The position numbers and the translations under genes were made by a program. This document shows positions 1 through 8,128 of a DNA stretch of 44,237 nt, piece by piece (within the stretch, counting starts at the first letter, position 1; each line of letters opens with the position of its first letter). The stretch covers positions 1 through 44,237 of IMG/VR virus record IMGVR_UViG_3300008627_000014. One strand, 5' to 3'. Source of the DNA: a virus. The notes beneath the pieces were generated by a model. That model searched no databases, was not told the origin of the DNA, and saw only the letters and a program-made list of their open reading frames with translations.

Positions 1-950
1 TGGACATTTCTTAATTGCCATGAAAGTGTTTCAAATACAGGGTCACCCGGTTGCATTTCAGTTGCGTGTTCTGAAACACCTACTCCTGAGAAATCCAATA
101 CAATTGATTTTTCAGATGATGTTGTCAATCCGTTTGTTAATGTAATTTGTAATGTTGCTACACCAGTGTTTGCTACAGTACCATCTGCTGCGTTAAACAC
201 TCTATCTATCTGTGTTTTATCTACGGTGGCAGCTTTAAACTTTCCAGTCATTTCAAAGATTTTTCTAAATGCCCCTACAGCACTTGCACTTCCCATTCCA
301 TAAAGTAATTCTGTATTCAAATTAAAGTTAATTTCAAATTCTTGTAATTGTGCGACTACTGTAGCGTCTGGTAGTTCTAATGTTGCATGAGCAAAGGTAT
401 ATGGAAATTTAATATCATCCTCTGCAATTGTTGCATCAACTGATGTGCCTACTGCATCTTCATTACCCCAAGAACATTCGGCAGTACATTTTACGGTTTC
501 ACCTAATGCTGCTTTTAATGATAAAGTATTTATTACTACACCTTTCATATTTCTTACAACGTCAGCAGTTTCTGCGTCAAACCCATGTTCTATATGCATA
601 GTGTGGGGTATAACCACACCTGTATTATCTGCTGTTAAAGCAGTTTTATCAGAATTCCAAATATGAGTATAATCTGAAGCTGAACCAGATGTATCAACTG
701 CGTCTAAAATAATATCAAAAATCCAAGGGGTTGACATTACAAATTCTACTGAACCTGAACCCTCATTTTTACCATAAGCATAACATTGAACTTCTATATC
801 ATTAAGTGCTGTTAAAGGTATTTGATTATTTTTCCAAGTAACACCAGTGATTTTTTGTTCTAAACCGAAAACTCTAGTTTGAGTGGCTCCTCCTGCAAAT
901 GTAGATTCTTTACCATATTGTAGATATCCACTAGAGCCTGTTCGTACCAT
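1..950 (-). CDS. Tail tube-like protein, 3' end cut by window
   Basis: An open minus-strand frame runs from ATG at 950 to the window edge with no stop (about 316 residues seen). It starts MVRTGSSGYLQYGKEST and is rich in Thr, Ser, Ala and aromatic beta-strand sequence, as in major tail tube proteins of siphoviruses. It follows the tail terminator candidate in gene order, which is the usual place for the tube gene. A TATA box at 971-980 lies about 25 nt ahead of the ATG, so it probably has its own leaderless transcript, as expected for an abundant structural protein. The tail function is inferred from position and composition; no catalytic motif exists to confirm it. Confidence 0.6.
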   Translation of the reverse strand, partial: MVRTGSSGYLQYGKESTFAGGATQTRVFGLEQKITGVTWKNNQIPLTALNDIEVQCYAYGKNEGSGSVEFVMSTPWIFDIILDAVDTSGSASDYTHIWNSDKTALTADNTGVVIPHTMHIEHGFDAETADVVRNMKGVVINTLSLKAALGETVKCTAECSWGNEDAVGTSVDATIAEDDIKFPYTFAHATLELPDATVVAQLQEFEINFNLNTELLYGMGSASAVGAFRKIFEMTGKFKAATVDKTQIDRVFNAADGTVANTGVATLQITLTNGLTTSSEKSIVLDFSGVGVSEHATEMQPGDPVFETLSWQLRNV

Positions 951-970
951 AAGTTAGAATGTCTATTATG

Positions 971-980
971 GCTTATAAAG
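971..980 (-). promoter_or_regulatory. TATA box of tail tube gene
   Basis: Minus-strand CTTTATAAGC lies about 25 nt upstream of the ATG at 950. It sits at the very end of the preceding gene. Confidence 0.6.
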
Positions 981-1418
981 TTATGGGTTCAATATTCTAT
1001 AGGTTAATTCCATGACGTGCCTATACATATTTCTGTAATTATGAGACAAATTCCTGCTTGATGTTATTCTTAAATCAGTGTATTGTGGGGATGATGTTTC
1101 TCTTCTTACCTGTGCTTTTATGATTTTATCTATTTGGTCTACTACATCTCTGTGTTTTTCCTCCTCCCCGTATCCTCTGATATCCAATATAACAGTAGGA
1201 TAATGTAAATGGTCTCTACCATATAGACTGAAATAATCTATCTTTTCAGCACCGGGAGTCACTACCACTATGTCTTGAGTATCGTCTATAATACCTACAG
1301 ATTTTTCCTCATATACTTTGACAAAACTAGGTTTAGGAACGTCATCATTATCATAATTCCATTCTGTATTTAAGAATGAAATAACGTCTTCGATTGCATC
1401 ATATGAACCTACACCCAT
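981..1418 (-). CDS. Putative tail terminator/completion protein
   Basis: 145 residues. It sits between the connector genes and the tail tube, the usual slot of the tail terminator in HK97-type viruses, and its length fits that role. The sequence shows a mixed alpha/beta pattern with a conserved-looking TVILDIRGYG strand and an extended charged helix. Its ATG overlaps the stop of the upstream gene by one base (TAATG), implying translational coupling. The function is inferred from synteny only. Confidence 0.5.
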   Translation of the reverse strand: MGVGSYDAIEDVISFLNTEWNYDNDDVPKPSFVKVYEEKSVGIIDDTQDIVVVTPGAEKIDYFSLYGRDHLHYPTVILDIRGYGEEEKHRDVVDQIDKIIKAQVRRETSSPQYTDLRITSSRNLSHNYRNMYRHVMELTYRILNP

Positions 1419-2107
1419 TATACATCTCTTCCTTTATTAAGTGTATGTGACCCTGCATCATAATTAAGGATTGTGGTACTGCTTGATAATGTGACTGAAT
1501 TAGGAGTGATTCCATGTGCTGATATCTGTTGCCTTAAATTATATGATGTCCATTTCAATGCTTTAATATATTGTTCCATATTTCTAGGTTTTCCAAAATG
1601 TATACTTCCATCCTTAACTTTCCAATAATTATACTCTATCATCTTATTTAACATTGGTCTTTCTGATAAATATACATTTTTCATCCAATCTCCAAACCCA
1701 TCTTTATCTCCAAATATCTTTGCGTTCTTTGGTTTCAAGACATATCCCTCAATAGTTTCATCTTCTTGTTCTTCATGTTCTACCATTTCTTCATAATCAG
1801 TATCATCTATTAATTCTCCACCAGCTGGTGAACCATATCTTTCTAACATCTGTCCAACAGAATCCTCTATCTGTGCGTCTGCTACAATTGCTTCTATCGC
1901 TGCTTGTTTCATACTTTCAGGATTGTCAGTAAAACTCATATTTCCTGTTGTTTGTGATGAGGCTTGATATAATGCTTCTCTTAATCTTCTTTTTCTTTGC
2001 CCCACCTGTCTGTTAGATGTTGCAGAACCTCGTCTTTCATTTAATGATTGTAAGAACTTGTCTGCTTCCTTTTCTAAAAATGAAGCAAAAGGAAATCTAT
2101 CAGGCAA
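1418..2107 (-). CDS. Putative neck/head-closure protein
   Basis: 229 residues, not recognised by sequence. It has a basic N-terminal helix with RKRRLREALYQ, a very acidic middle (residues about 100-120, DYEEMVEHEEQEDE) and a C-terminal half with aromatic residues. It overlaps the upstream connector gene by 8 nt and the downstream tail terminator candidate by 1 nt, so it belongs to the connector cluster. Synteny suggests a head-closure or neck protein; a minor virion protein is equally possible. Confidence 0.45.
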   Translation of the reverse strand: MPDRFPFASFLEKEADKFLQSLNERRGSATSNRQVGQRKRRLREALYQASSQTTGNMSFTDNPESMKQAAIEAIVADAQIEDSVGQMLERYGSPAGGELIDDTDYEEMVEHEEQEDETIEGYVLKPKNAKIFGDKDGFGDWMKNVYLSERPMLNKMIEYNYWKVKDGSIHFGKPRNMEQYIKALKWTSYNLRQQISAHGITPNSVTLSSSTTILNYDAGSHTLNKGRDV

Positions 2108-2765
2108 TTGGTATAATTTCTTGGCGTTGGGTGATTACTCTTTGGATATCTTCTTTCCATTGATTAATAGAATCTTTCCAATCCCATCCACCAGAACCTC
2201 CAACAGGTAAAATATCTGCTCTAAATGATGTTGATAATAATTCAATTGCAGTTAGTTTAATACATATATCTGTAATATCTCCCGGTACAGTTGTATCACC
2301 ATAACGATAAGTAATTCTCATTCTGTTCTTTCTCATTACAGTAAAGATATATCCTCTCATGTATAGTCTTCCATATTCGGGGTCTAATACAAATCCACCA
2401 TCAGAATTATCAGTAATATCAGTATAACTTGCTGAACCTCCGGGATTACCTCCAGAAGCCCCTGCATAAACCTCAAGTGAATCACCCGAAGCTGAAACCA
2501 ATCCACCATCTGCATCAGTTCTAATTTTTCTATGTCGGAGGAAAATAGGAGTACCCCAACCAAATTCATAGATAATAGGCATGTCATGAACTTCAGTAGT
2601 AGCAGTTGCTTCACGCCATGCGTGACCTGTTCTTCTGTCTATTTCGTCTTCCTTACGATTGATTAGTTTTTCTACTTGTGTAATATTAGGTGTTGTTGTA
2701 GCTGTTATATCTACCCTCAAAAAGTCTGCCACATCAGCGACTGAACAATATACAGGTGTAACCAT
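2100..2765 (-). CDS. Head-tail connector (gp6-like adaptor)
   Basis: 221 residues. The N-terminal part, with CSVADVADFLRV followed by a helix with RKEDEIDRRTGHAWR, resembles HK97 gp6-type adaptors, which have an alpha-helical N-terminus, a 'D..TG..W' turn and a beta insertion. It lies downstream of the capsid gene and ahead of the neck and tail genes. A TATA-like CTTTAAAAG at 2787-2796 stands 25 nt ahead of the ATG. Confidence 0.6.
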   Translation of the reverse strand: MVTPVYCSVADVADFLRVDITATTTPNITQVEKLINRKEDEIDRRTGHAWREATATTEVHDMPIIYEFGWGTPIFLRHRKIRTDADGGLVSASGDSLEVYAGASGGNPGGSASYTDITDNSDGGFVLDPEYGRLYMRGYIFTVMRKNRMRITYRYGDTTVPGDITDICIKLTAIELLSTSFRADILPVGGSGGWDWKDSINQWKEDIQRVITQRQEIIPIA

Positions 2766-2786
2766 GTTTAAATATGATAGTTGTCT

Positions 2787-2796
2787 CTTTTAAAGA
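2787..2796 (-). promoter_or_regulatory. TATA box of connector gene
   Basis: Minus-strand ATCTTTAAAAG about 25 nt upstream of the ATG at 2765. Confidence 0.5.
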
Positions 2797-2801
2797 TTAC
2801 C

Positions 2802-3224
2802 CTAGTTTTCGCCACGATGATATACATGTAATGTACCATGAGTATCTGCAACTGATGATTTTACTCTAAAAACCAATCTTGAATAAGGATTATCTAATGT
2901 ATCAATTGTTGGTGCTGCACTTGCTGTTAATGTTGTTTCTGCTTTTATTTGTACCCACCCGTTATCATAATCATCATCATCTGTTCCAGTCATATCTGTC
3001 TGGTCAGCGAAAGGTAATGTGGTTGCCCAAATTTCATATTTCAAATCATTTGAAGCATGAGTATTAAATGAAGTAATTACTGAACTTCTAATACCTCTAC
3101 AATCAATATCAAGAACCGTTGCATAAGCATTAGTTGATGTAACTGGAGCATTTCTTCCATAAACACCTACCAGAGAACCTCCATCATTATACGGTTTTTC
3201 TCTAGGAGTATCTACTTGAGCCAT
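2802..3224 (-). CDS. Putative capsid decoration/fibre-like beta protein
   Basis: 140 residues, Thr/Ser/Asp rich with short alternating hydrophobic stretches, and ending in LHVYHRGEN. No helix-rich region and no catalytic motif are seen. It lies between the capsid gene and the connector and has its own strong TATA box (3245-3254). That fits an abundant beta-sandwich decoration or head-fibre protein, but this is inference. Confidence 0.45.
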   Translation of the reverse strand: MAQVDTPREKPYNDGGSLVGVYGRNAPVTSTNAYATVLDIDCRGIRSSVITSFNTHASNDLKYEIWATTLPFADQTDMTGTDDDDYDNGWVQIKAETTLTASAAPTIDTLDNPYSRLVFRVKSSVADTHGTLHVYHRGEN

Positions 3225-3244
3225 AATAAATCAACGTATTCATA

Positions 3245-3254
3245 CTTTATAAAG
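3245..3254 (-). promoter_or_regulatory. TATA box, gene at 2802-3224
   Basis: Minus-strand CTTTATAAAG centred about 25 nt ahead of the ATG at 3224. It is one of the cleanest archaeal-type promoters here. Confidence 0.65.
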
Positions 3255-3261
3255 ATATTGG

Positions 3262-3277
3262 AAAAAAATAAATAAAA
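3262..3277 (-). terminator. T-rich terminator after gene 3283-3651
   Basis: On the minus strand the stop of the gene at 3283 is followed by CTTTTATTTATTTTTTTC, a poly-T tract of the kind that stops archaeal RNA polymerase. Confidence 0.45.
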
Positions 3278-3282
3278 GGGAA

Positions 3283-3651
3283 TTAAAATCCGTATACCCT
3301 TAGTTTACAAGTCATTGTAATAGAGTCAGCATCATCTGCTTCATCAAAGGCTGCACTAGCAGTGCCTGATTCGTATATTTTAAGTTTACCTAATGCTGCT
3401 GCACTGGATGCACCATGAACATACTGTACTGAATTGCCTGTTGAAACCTCTAGAACCTCTACTGCTATGATTGTGTCTATTCTTCCATCTAATGATAGGT
3501 CTACTACATTGCCCCCGATATCATAATCTTCGGTTGCATAAGTAACGTCTACAATAGCCACTTTCAATTTAGAGAGTAGTTCTGCTTGTACGGACAGTGT
3601 TTTTCCGGTCAATGATTTATGGTCGGAATTCTGTGCGATTGCCAAAGTCAT
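3283..3651 (-). CDS. Putative small capsid-associated protein
   Basis: 122 residues of beta-rich composition (VVDLSLDGRIDTIIAVEVLEV, then TMTCKLRVYGF at the end). It lies directly downstream of the major capsid gene with its own TATA box, and a T-run follows its stop. The position suggests a decoration protein or capsid stabiliser; there is no recognisable family signature. Confidence 0.45.
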   Translation of the reverse strand: MTLAIAQNSDHKSLTGKTLSVQAELLSKLKVAIVDVTYATEDYDIGGNVVDLSLDGRIDTIIAVEVLEVSTGNSVQYVHGASSAAALGKLKIYESGTASAAFDEADDADSITMTCKLRVYGF

Positions 3652-3671
3652 TAATATAATGCATTAACAGT

Positions 3672-3682
3672 GATATATAAAG
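3672..3682 (-). promoter_or_regulatory. TATA box, gene at 3283-3651
   Basis: Minus-strand CTTTATATATC, about 25 nt upstream of the ATG at 3651. Confidence 0.6.
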
Positions 3683-3685
3683 ATT

Positions 3686-3699
3686 TAAAAAATAAAAAA
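3686..3699 (-). terminator. T-rich terminator after major capsid gene
   Basis: A minus-strand TTTTTTATTTTTTAAA tract lies just past the capsid stop codon at 3714. Confidence 0.45.
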
Positions 3700-3713
3700 G
3701 AGTTTTGGTTTGA

Positions 3714-4940
3714 CTAAAGTTTGATATCTCTAATCTTGCCTTGTGATTTAAAGTGTCTACAGACGGTTTCTCCCATTGTTCTGAACAATGCTTTCTCAAC
3801 AAGCGTGTTGCTGTTGATGAATGGATAACCCGGAGTACGTCTAGTGGCTTCGTAATACTCTGTTGGAATTGCGACTTGGATACCCAATCTTGGATAACCG
3901 AATCCCTCTGCATCAGATGTGTCCAATGCGAACAATCTTCCGACTTCAACAGAAGCACCTTTTGGTGCATCCTTGGTTGGAATGAATGGAACTCCGTAGA
4001 GTGAATTAACGTGTATACCAACACCAGTGCCGTCAAATGTTTTAATTCCGTTTACATCGACTTGAACAATCTTCTCACCGTATGGGTTTGCGACCCTGAC
4101 TTGTGGGAGATATAAGCCTTGTATCTCAGAATAAACTTCGTGACTGCCTAGGAACACATTTGGGTCTTTACCAGCTGCGATTCTAATTTTTCTTAAGTGA
4201 GTACGTAATACGTCATCAGTTAATACTCCATCAGTACCGATTGTGCCGGAAGCTGAATCAACAGTAGAGTCATAAGTTGTACCAGAATCTCTGTCAATTG
4301 CAGAGGTTGTTCCTGCCCAAGGGTCATAGTTGGTAGTATAAGTACCACCTAATGCATCTTCTTCAGCATCGGAAGAAATAATTCTGTCCAATGATTCAAA
4401 GTCATTAGTTCCTGCCCAGTTAGCAGTGGCTGCTCCAGCTGGAACTTCAACGTCTGCCAATAAGGCTTGGTTGATTAATTCTTTATGCTGTACTGCCATG
4501 TACAATCTGAGTGAACCGAGTCCACCCCAAATGTCGTCTTTACTGTGATTGGAAAGCCATTCCATAACTTCAGATGTACTGAAAGTTAGTGCCATTGTTT
4601 TTGGTCTGACGTCAATTTCAGCGATAGCTGGTTTGACAGTGTCAGGAATAACACCACCCTCGGCTACACCACCTTTGGAAGTGTTGCCTTGTGCTGTGTC
4701 AATGGTTGGTCTTGAAGAGATAACCCTCCATCCAGATTTGTCCCACGGATATTTTGGTAATACACCGAAAGCGTTTGCTTCTAAGTTTAATTGAGCCCAT
4801 GCATAAGCACCAAAGACTGCGTTGAAAACGCCACCTGTTGATGTCAACATTGGGTTATTAGTCTTAGCAACTAGGCTTCGGCTAAATCCACCGTAGTATA
4901 GAGACTCTAATTCGTCCATAGTTCTAATACCGTTCACCAT
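3714..4940 (-). CDS. Major capsid protein, HK97-fold candidate
   Basis: 408 residues, a normal length for an HK97-fold shell protein. The N-terminal part (about 1-60) is helical, followed by a P-domain-like region with TMALTFSTSEVMEWLS near residue 115. A central low-complexity Thr/Asp/Gly-rich insertion lies around 190-240, and a C-terminal part contains GVPFIPTKDAP and RLGIQVAIPTEYYEATRR. Gene order protease, scaffold, this gene, connector is the standard HK97 arrangement. It overlaps the scaffold-like gene by one base (TAATG). No fold was computed; the call rests on order, size and general sequence style. Confidence 0.75.
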   Translation of the reverse strand: MVNGIRTMDELESLYYGGFSRSLVAKTNNPMLTSTGGVFNAVFGAYAWAQLNLEANAFGVLPKYPWDKSGWRVISSRPTIDTAQGNTSKGGVAEGGVIPDTVKPAIAEIDVRPKTMALTFSTSEVMEWLSNHSKDDIWGGLGSLRLYMAVQHKELINQALLADVEVPAGAATANWAGTNDFESLDRIISSDAEEDALGGTYTTNYDPWAGTTSAIDRDSGTTYDSTVDSASGTIGTDGVLTDDVLRTHLRKIRIAAGKDPNVFLGSHEVYSEIQGLYLPQVRVANPYGEKIVQVDVNGIKTFDGTGVGIHVNSLYGVPFIPTKDAPKGASVEVGRLFALDTSDAEGFGYPRLGIQVAIPTEYYEATRRTPGYPFINSNTLVEKALFRTMGETVCRHFKSQGKIRDIKL

Positions 4941-5533
4941 TATAGTGTACCCTCCTTATCGTATTTTTCAGCGATGTCTAAGAGACTTTTTCCAACCTCA
5001 GAGAGGTTTTGATATCCAGCACTTCTACATTTCTGTAGGACTTGATAAGAGACTAGGTCTTCTTTGCCATTACTTTTTGATACTTCAGAGTGAGCCGGTC
5101 TTTCGACTGGAGAAGTGGTATGTGTAACATTAGATTTTTCCTGCATTTTCAAATCACCTTTATCATCTGATGGCTTGTCTTCTGATGTAGTATCATCATG
5201 TAGACCAGCTTGGTCACCAGTTGGGTATGGGTCTTTTGGTGCAGTGACTTTGTCACCAACATCTTCACTATCAGCAGTACCTTTTGGGGACTGTGGTAGG
5301 TCAGTAGGTGTTTCCATTGCCTTATCGACTTTAGCTTCAGTTTTTGCTAATCTGTCACTAATAGACTTAAGTGCTTCTAGAATTGCCTTGTTGGTTTCAT
5401 CTTCGTCTTCTGTTTTTTCTACCTCTTTTTCCTCAGATTTTTCGTCTTCTGCCTTTTTTTCAAAAGGGTTTTCTTCTTTATCTTCGGACTCTTCGGTTTT
5501 AGCTATGTTTTTGAGTTCTTCTAAAGTTGTCAT
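4940..5533 (-). CDS. Scaffold-like acidic coiled-coil protein
   Basis: 197 residues with an extremely charged N-terminal half (Glu/Lys/Asp runs, residues 10-50). A coiled-coil segment (ILEALKSISDRLAKTEAKVD, about 50-72) and a disordered Pro/Asp/Lys-rich middle follow. It lies between the prohead protease and the capsid gene, where scaffolding proteins are usually encoded, and it has its own TATA box (5550-5559). The scaffold role is inferred from position and composition. Confidence 0.6.
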   Translation of the reverse strand: MTTLEELKNIAKTEESEDKEENPFEKKAEDEKSEEKEVEKTEDEDETNKAILEALKSISDRLAKTEAKVDKAMETPTDLPQSPKGTADSEDVGDKVTAPKDPYPTGDQAGLHDDTTSEDKPSDDKGDLKMQEKSNVTHTTSPVERPAHSEVSKSNGKEDLVSYQVLQKCRSAGYQNLSEVGKSLLDIAEKYDKEGTL

Positions 5534-5548
5534 AGTTGTTAAGTATTT

Positions 5549-7174
5549 TTATATAAAGGGGTTTATAAAGATTATGTTTCCTGATTCATCTACTATGTTT
5601 CCTGATTTGTCTACTTCTATATTTTTTCCGTATTGTGCTATTCCTTCTGGTGATGTTGAGAATGCACTAGCGTCTGCTATCCATTCACTTTCTGAACTAT
5701 GTAAATATGCTTTTGTTATTTGTTCTTGAGCCTGTGGTTTCCAATTAGTTATGAAGTCCTTTATAGCGTTATGTAAGTCACTGTTATTATCACTGGTTTT
5801 ATTTTCCCTCCAATATTCTGTAATTGATTCTAGGAATGATTTAGCCATTGGGTCTTTAAGTTTACTTGGATTTGATTCTAATTTTTCAGGGTCTCCTAGT
5901 CTTGCAGGGTCTGCTATTTCTGCATCTTTCTTTTTCTTGTCGGGTTCTTTTATTACTGTTATATTTTTATCTCCCCCGGTTCCATTTGCTGATGTATTAT
6001 ATGCCCCTAAACCTCTTGGATTTTCAGTACCACCAATAATATCCTTTTGAACTGAAATACTACATCCACAATCTTTCTTAAAGTAATCTCTGTCTCCATT
6101 AACTTCTGAACCTTGGACTTCATCTAGTCCAGCTTCATCCAATGTTGGTTTCTCAGAACAAGGTGCATCTTCTTTACATTGATTACCTATACCTGTTGAA
6201 CCCTCATTTGCTTTAGTCATATTGTTATCAACATACCAAGTTTCTCCATTTGAATCAATCAAGTGTGGTATGAACCCATTTTTGTCTACGTGTTGCTGAA
6301 TTGAACCACAGTAACCCTCTGGATTCTTAACATTGGGGTCTTTCTTTGCATGTGATTCACAAGCATCAAATTCCAACTTACCCCATTTAGTAGGTAATGG
6401 TTTAGTTTTATCATCAATTTTTTCAGGTTTGAAATCTTCTACTGCTTGACTTCCAAATGCTGTTGTTTTCTCTTTTTCTCCAATCATAGTTTCAACTTTC
6501 TTTGGAACATCATCTTGGTCTATTGGAGTTCCAAGGTCTGCTTTAGCAGATGATTTTTGAACGTCTGCATTAATATAACAATTAGTTCCATCACATTTAA
6601 TTTTAAGTTCTTCATTATCTTTTTCCACATGATATGCTTTTGTTACTTCTGAAGATTTTGCCATTGGATTAACATCAGTGATTAATGCAAATGCCACTGC
6701 TGGGTCTTCACATACTGCGACTTCATAAATTTCTAAATCCTTAAGAGCATAAGCCATACTACCATCTGATTGAACTACTGGAGTTCTGTCTGCTTTAGTT
6801 GCACCGCCAAATGACAATCCTTTGTAAACACCTGTCTGGATTTGTTTCCAGATGAAATCATCTAATGCTGAAGATGAATGAATTTTACCTAAAATTTTAA
6901 TAGCTGGGAGTTCAATTCCGTTCTTTGATGTAATTGTTACCTTTTCAAAATTAATACCTTTTCCTACAATTCTGTTAGAATGGGTATCTGACATTGCTCC
7001 TCCTCTATCAATCCATGCAGGAAGTGCCTTGTATAATTCATCTATGCTTGTAATTTCTCCTTGTCTATCTTTTATTTCTACTGATAATATTCCCTCGAAA
7101 TATCTGTCTGTGTTATCCTCTTTTAATAATAATGCTTTAGTATTAAAAGTAGTCACATATACATCTTCGGGCAT
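5549..7174 (-). CDS. Prohead maturation protease (S78-like) with long C-terminal extension
   Basis: 541 residues. Residues 1-170 match the HK97/S78 prohead protease pattern. His65 lies in SDTHSNRIVGKG, Ser121 in VYKGLSFGG, and an acidic partner is probable in DLEIYEVAVCEDP (Glu151). Typical proteases of this family are about 200 residues, so residues 170-541 are an added tail rich in Lys, Asp, Ser and Gly. Inside it, around 267-295, is FDACESHAKKDPNVKNPEGY followed by CGSI, a Cys-bracketed motif also seen in other phage capsid-module proteins. The enzyme would cleave scaffold and capsid precursor inside the prohead. A TATA box lies at 7195-7207. Confidence 0.8.
   Translation of the reverse strand: MPEDVYVTTFNTKALLLKEDNTDRYFEGILSVEIKDRQGEITSIDELYKALPAWIDRGGAMSDTHSNRIVGKGINFEKVTITSKNGIELPAIKILGKIHSSSALDDFIWKQIQTGVYKGLSFGGATKADRTPVVQSDGSMAYALKDLEIYEVAVCEDPAVAFALITDVNPMAKSSEVTKAYHVEKDNEELKIKCDGTNCYINADVQKSSAKADLGTPIDQDDVPKKVETMIGEKEKTTAFGSQAVEDFKPEKIDDKTKPLPTKWGKLEFDACESHAKKDPNVKNPEGYCGSIQQHVDKNGFIPHLIDSNGETWYVDNNMTKANEGSTGIGNQCKEDAPCSEKPTLDEAGLDEVQGSEVNGDRDYFKKDCGCSISVQKDIIGGTENPRGLGAYNTSANGTGGDKNITVIKEPDKKKKDAEIADPARLGDPEKLESNPSKLKDPMAKSFLESITEYWRENKTSDNNSDLHNAIKDFITNWKPQAQEQITKAYLHSSESEWIADASAFSTSPEGIAQYGKNIEVDKSGNIVDESGNIIFINPFI
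5550..5559 (-). promoter_or_regulatory. TATA box of scaffold-capsid operon
   Basis: Minus-strand CCTTTATATA about 20-25 nt ahead of the ATG at 5533, inside the end of the protease gene. Confidence 0.6.
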
Positions 7175-7194
7175 ATATTAGAAACGTCCTAATG

Positions 7195-7207
7195 GTTTAT
7201 AAAGTTA
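7195..7207 (-). promoter_or_regulatory. TATA box of prohead protease gene
   Basis: Minus-strand AACTTTATAAACC about 25 nt ahead of the ATG at 7174. Confidence 0.6.
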
Positions 7208-7227
7208 ATGAAAAAGAGAAAAGGGTG

Positions 7228-7449
7228 CTAGGATACTTTCCTACCTAGACCAATTTGACTAAATGCCATACCTGCACCTGCTATAGTAAGTGTCCATGAA
7301 CCTATCAATATTGTTTTGACTAGTTCATCATCTGCTTGTATTCCTATTTCTATTACATACCAAGCTGGTAAGGTAATACTCATTGAAACCAGAATTAATA
7401 CGAATGCTAATTGTATTTTTTGTCTGGTCTTGTCTTCTGCTAATGACAT
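7228..7449 (-). CDS. Small two-helix membrane protein, holin-like
   Basis: 73 residues with two hydrophobic segments (about 13-35 and 45-66) separated by a short acidic loop, and charged ends (MSLAEDKTRQK and GLGRKVS). This is the shape of a small holin or a virion membrane protein. No lysis enzyme is next to it, so the holin idea is weak. It has its own TATA box (7469-7480). Confidence 0.5.
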   Translation of the reverse strand: MSLAEDKTRQKIQLAFVLILVSMSITLPAWYVIEIGIQADDELVKTILIGSWTLTIAGAGMAFSQIGLGRKVS

Positions 7450-7468
7450 GATAGGTTACGGTTAATCA

Positions 7469-7480
7469 GTATATTTAAAC
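7469..7480 (-). promoter_or_regulatory. TATA box of membrane protein gene
   Basis: Minus-strand GTTTAAATATAC, about 25 nt upstream of the ATG at 7449. Confidence 0.55.
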
Positions 7481-7491
7481 TTGTTGTAATG

Positions 7492-7683
7492 TTAAAATGG
7501 TTTTAGTCGTGATAATTTCTTTATTATAACACAACCTTCTTTTTTCTGAACTCTCATTCCTTCATCTAATGGACATGATACCTCTTCCCCATCATCAAAT
7601 TCCTTAGTATCTATAATATAGTTAGTTTTTTCTAGAGAAAGACTTACAATTTTGTCATATTTTGGGTGGGATTTGTCAATCAA
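7492..7683 (-). CDS. Hypothetical protein
   Basis: 63 residues starting at a TTG that overlaps the TGA of the preceding gene (TTGATTGA). The start is supported by an upstream AGAGG. Mixed charged and hydrophobic sequence with one Cys (EEVSCPLDEG). Not recognised. Confidence 0.45.
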   Translation of the reverse strand: MIDKSHPKYDKIVSLSLEKTNYIIDTKEFDDGEEVSCPLDEGMRVQKKEGCVIIKKLSRLKPF

Positions 7684-7864
7684 TTACCTGTACCTCTATT
7701 CTCCCATCTTTTAGAGTGATTGCCTTCTTCATATAACCTAAGCGTTTCCACTGCCATACCCTCATTATAATGGTCTGACCTTCCTTGATTTCGAATGAAT
7801 GGTCTTTTCGAGTGAATCCAAACTTGAATAATGGTATCCCAATTTTGAATGAGTCTTCTGACAT
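7676..7864 (-). CDS. Hypothetical protein
   Basis: 62 basic residues, beta-rich (FKFGFTRKDHSFEIKEGQTI). A TATA box at 7884-7894 points to the ATG at 7864, which decides between this frame and the overlapping frame that opens at 7883. Not recognised. Confidence 0.5.
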   Translation of the reverse strand: MSEDSFKIGIPLFKFGFTRKDHSFEIKEGQTIIMRVWQWKRLGYMKKAITLKDGRIEVQVID

Positions 7865-7883
7865 GATTTAGTTTCAATTGCAA

Positions 7884-7894
7884 TATATTTAAAC
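7884..7894 (-). promoter_or_regulatory. TATA box of 7864 operon
   Basis: Minus-strand GTTTAAATATA about 25 nt ahead of the ATG at 7864. Confidence 0.55.
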
Positions 7895-7912
7895 ATTATT
7901 ATTTATAAAGAT

Positions 7913-8128
7913 TTAGTTAACAGGCTGAAGTTGACCTACATTGATTAAATCCAGTATGAGTTCAGGTTGATATATCATTTCTTCTAACAATTTTGGGTCT
8001 GTGCCTGTACCATCAAACATACCACATTCATAACATATGCCTATTGTAAACTTTCCATCAGAATATACAAACAACTGTTTGTCTTTTCTACTACATCTGT
8101 CTGTAGTACATTTGACTTCTTTTTTCAA
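7913..8128 (-). CDS. Small zinc-ribbon-like protein
   Basis: 71 residues with CTTDRC at 7-12 and CYECG at about 33-37, a probable four-Cys metal site. The C-terminal half is hydrophobic and helical. It starts at TTG 8128, back to back with the plus-strand gene that begins at the same place. Function unknown. Confidence 0.45.
   Translation of the reverse strand: MKKEVKCTTDRCSRKDKQLFVYSDGKFTIGICYECGMFDGTGTDPKLLEEMIYQPELILDLINVGQLQPVN

Noticed and set aside
5115-5729. 204-codon open frame opposite the scaffold and protease genes
   Set aside because: Ser/Leu/Val/Phe-rich product typical of an antisense shadow; the opposite strand has clear scaffold and protease sequence and promoters.
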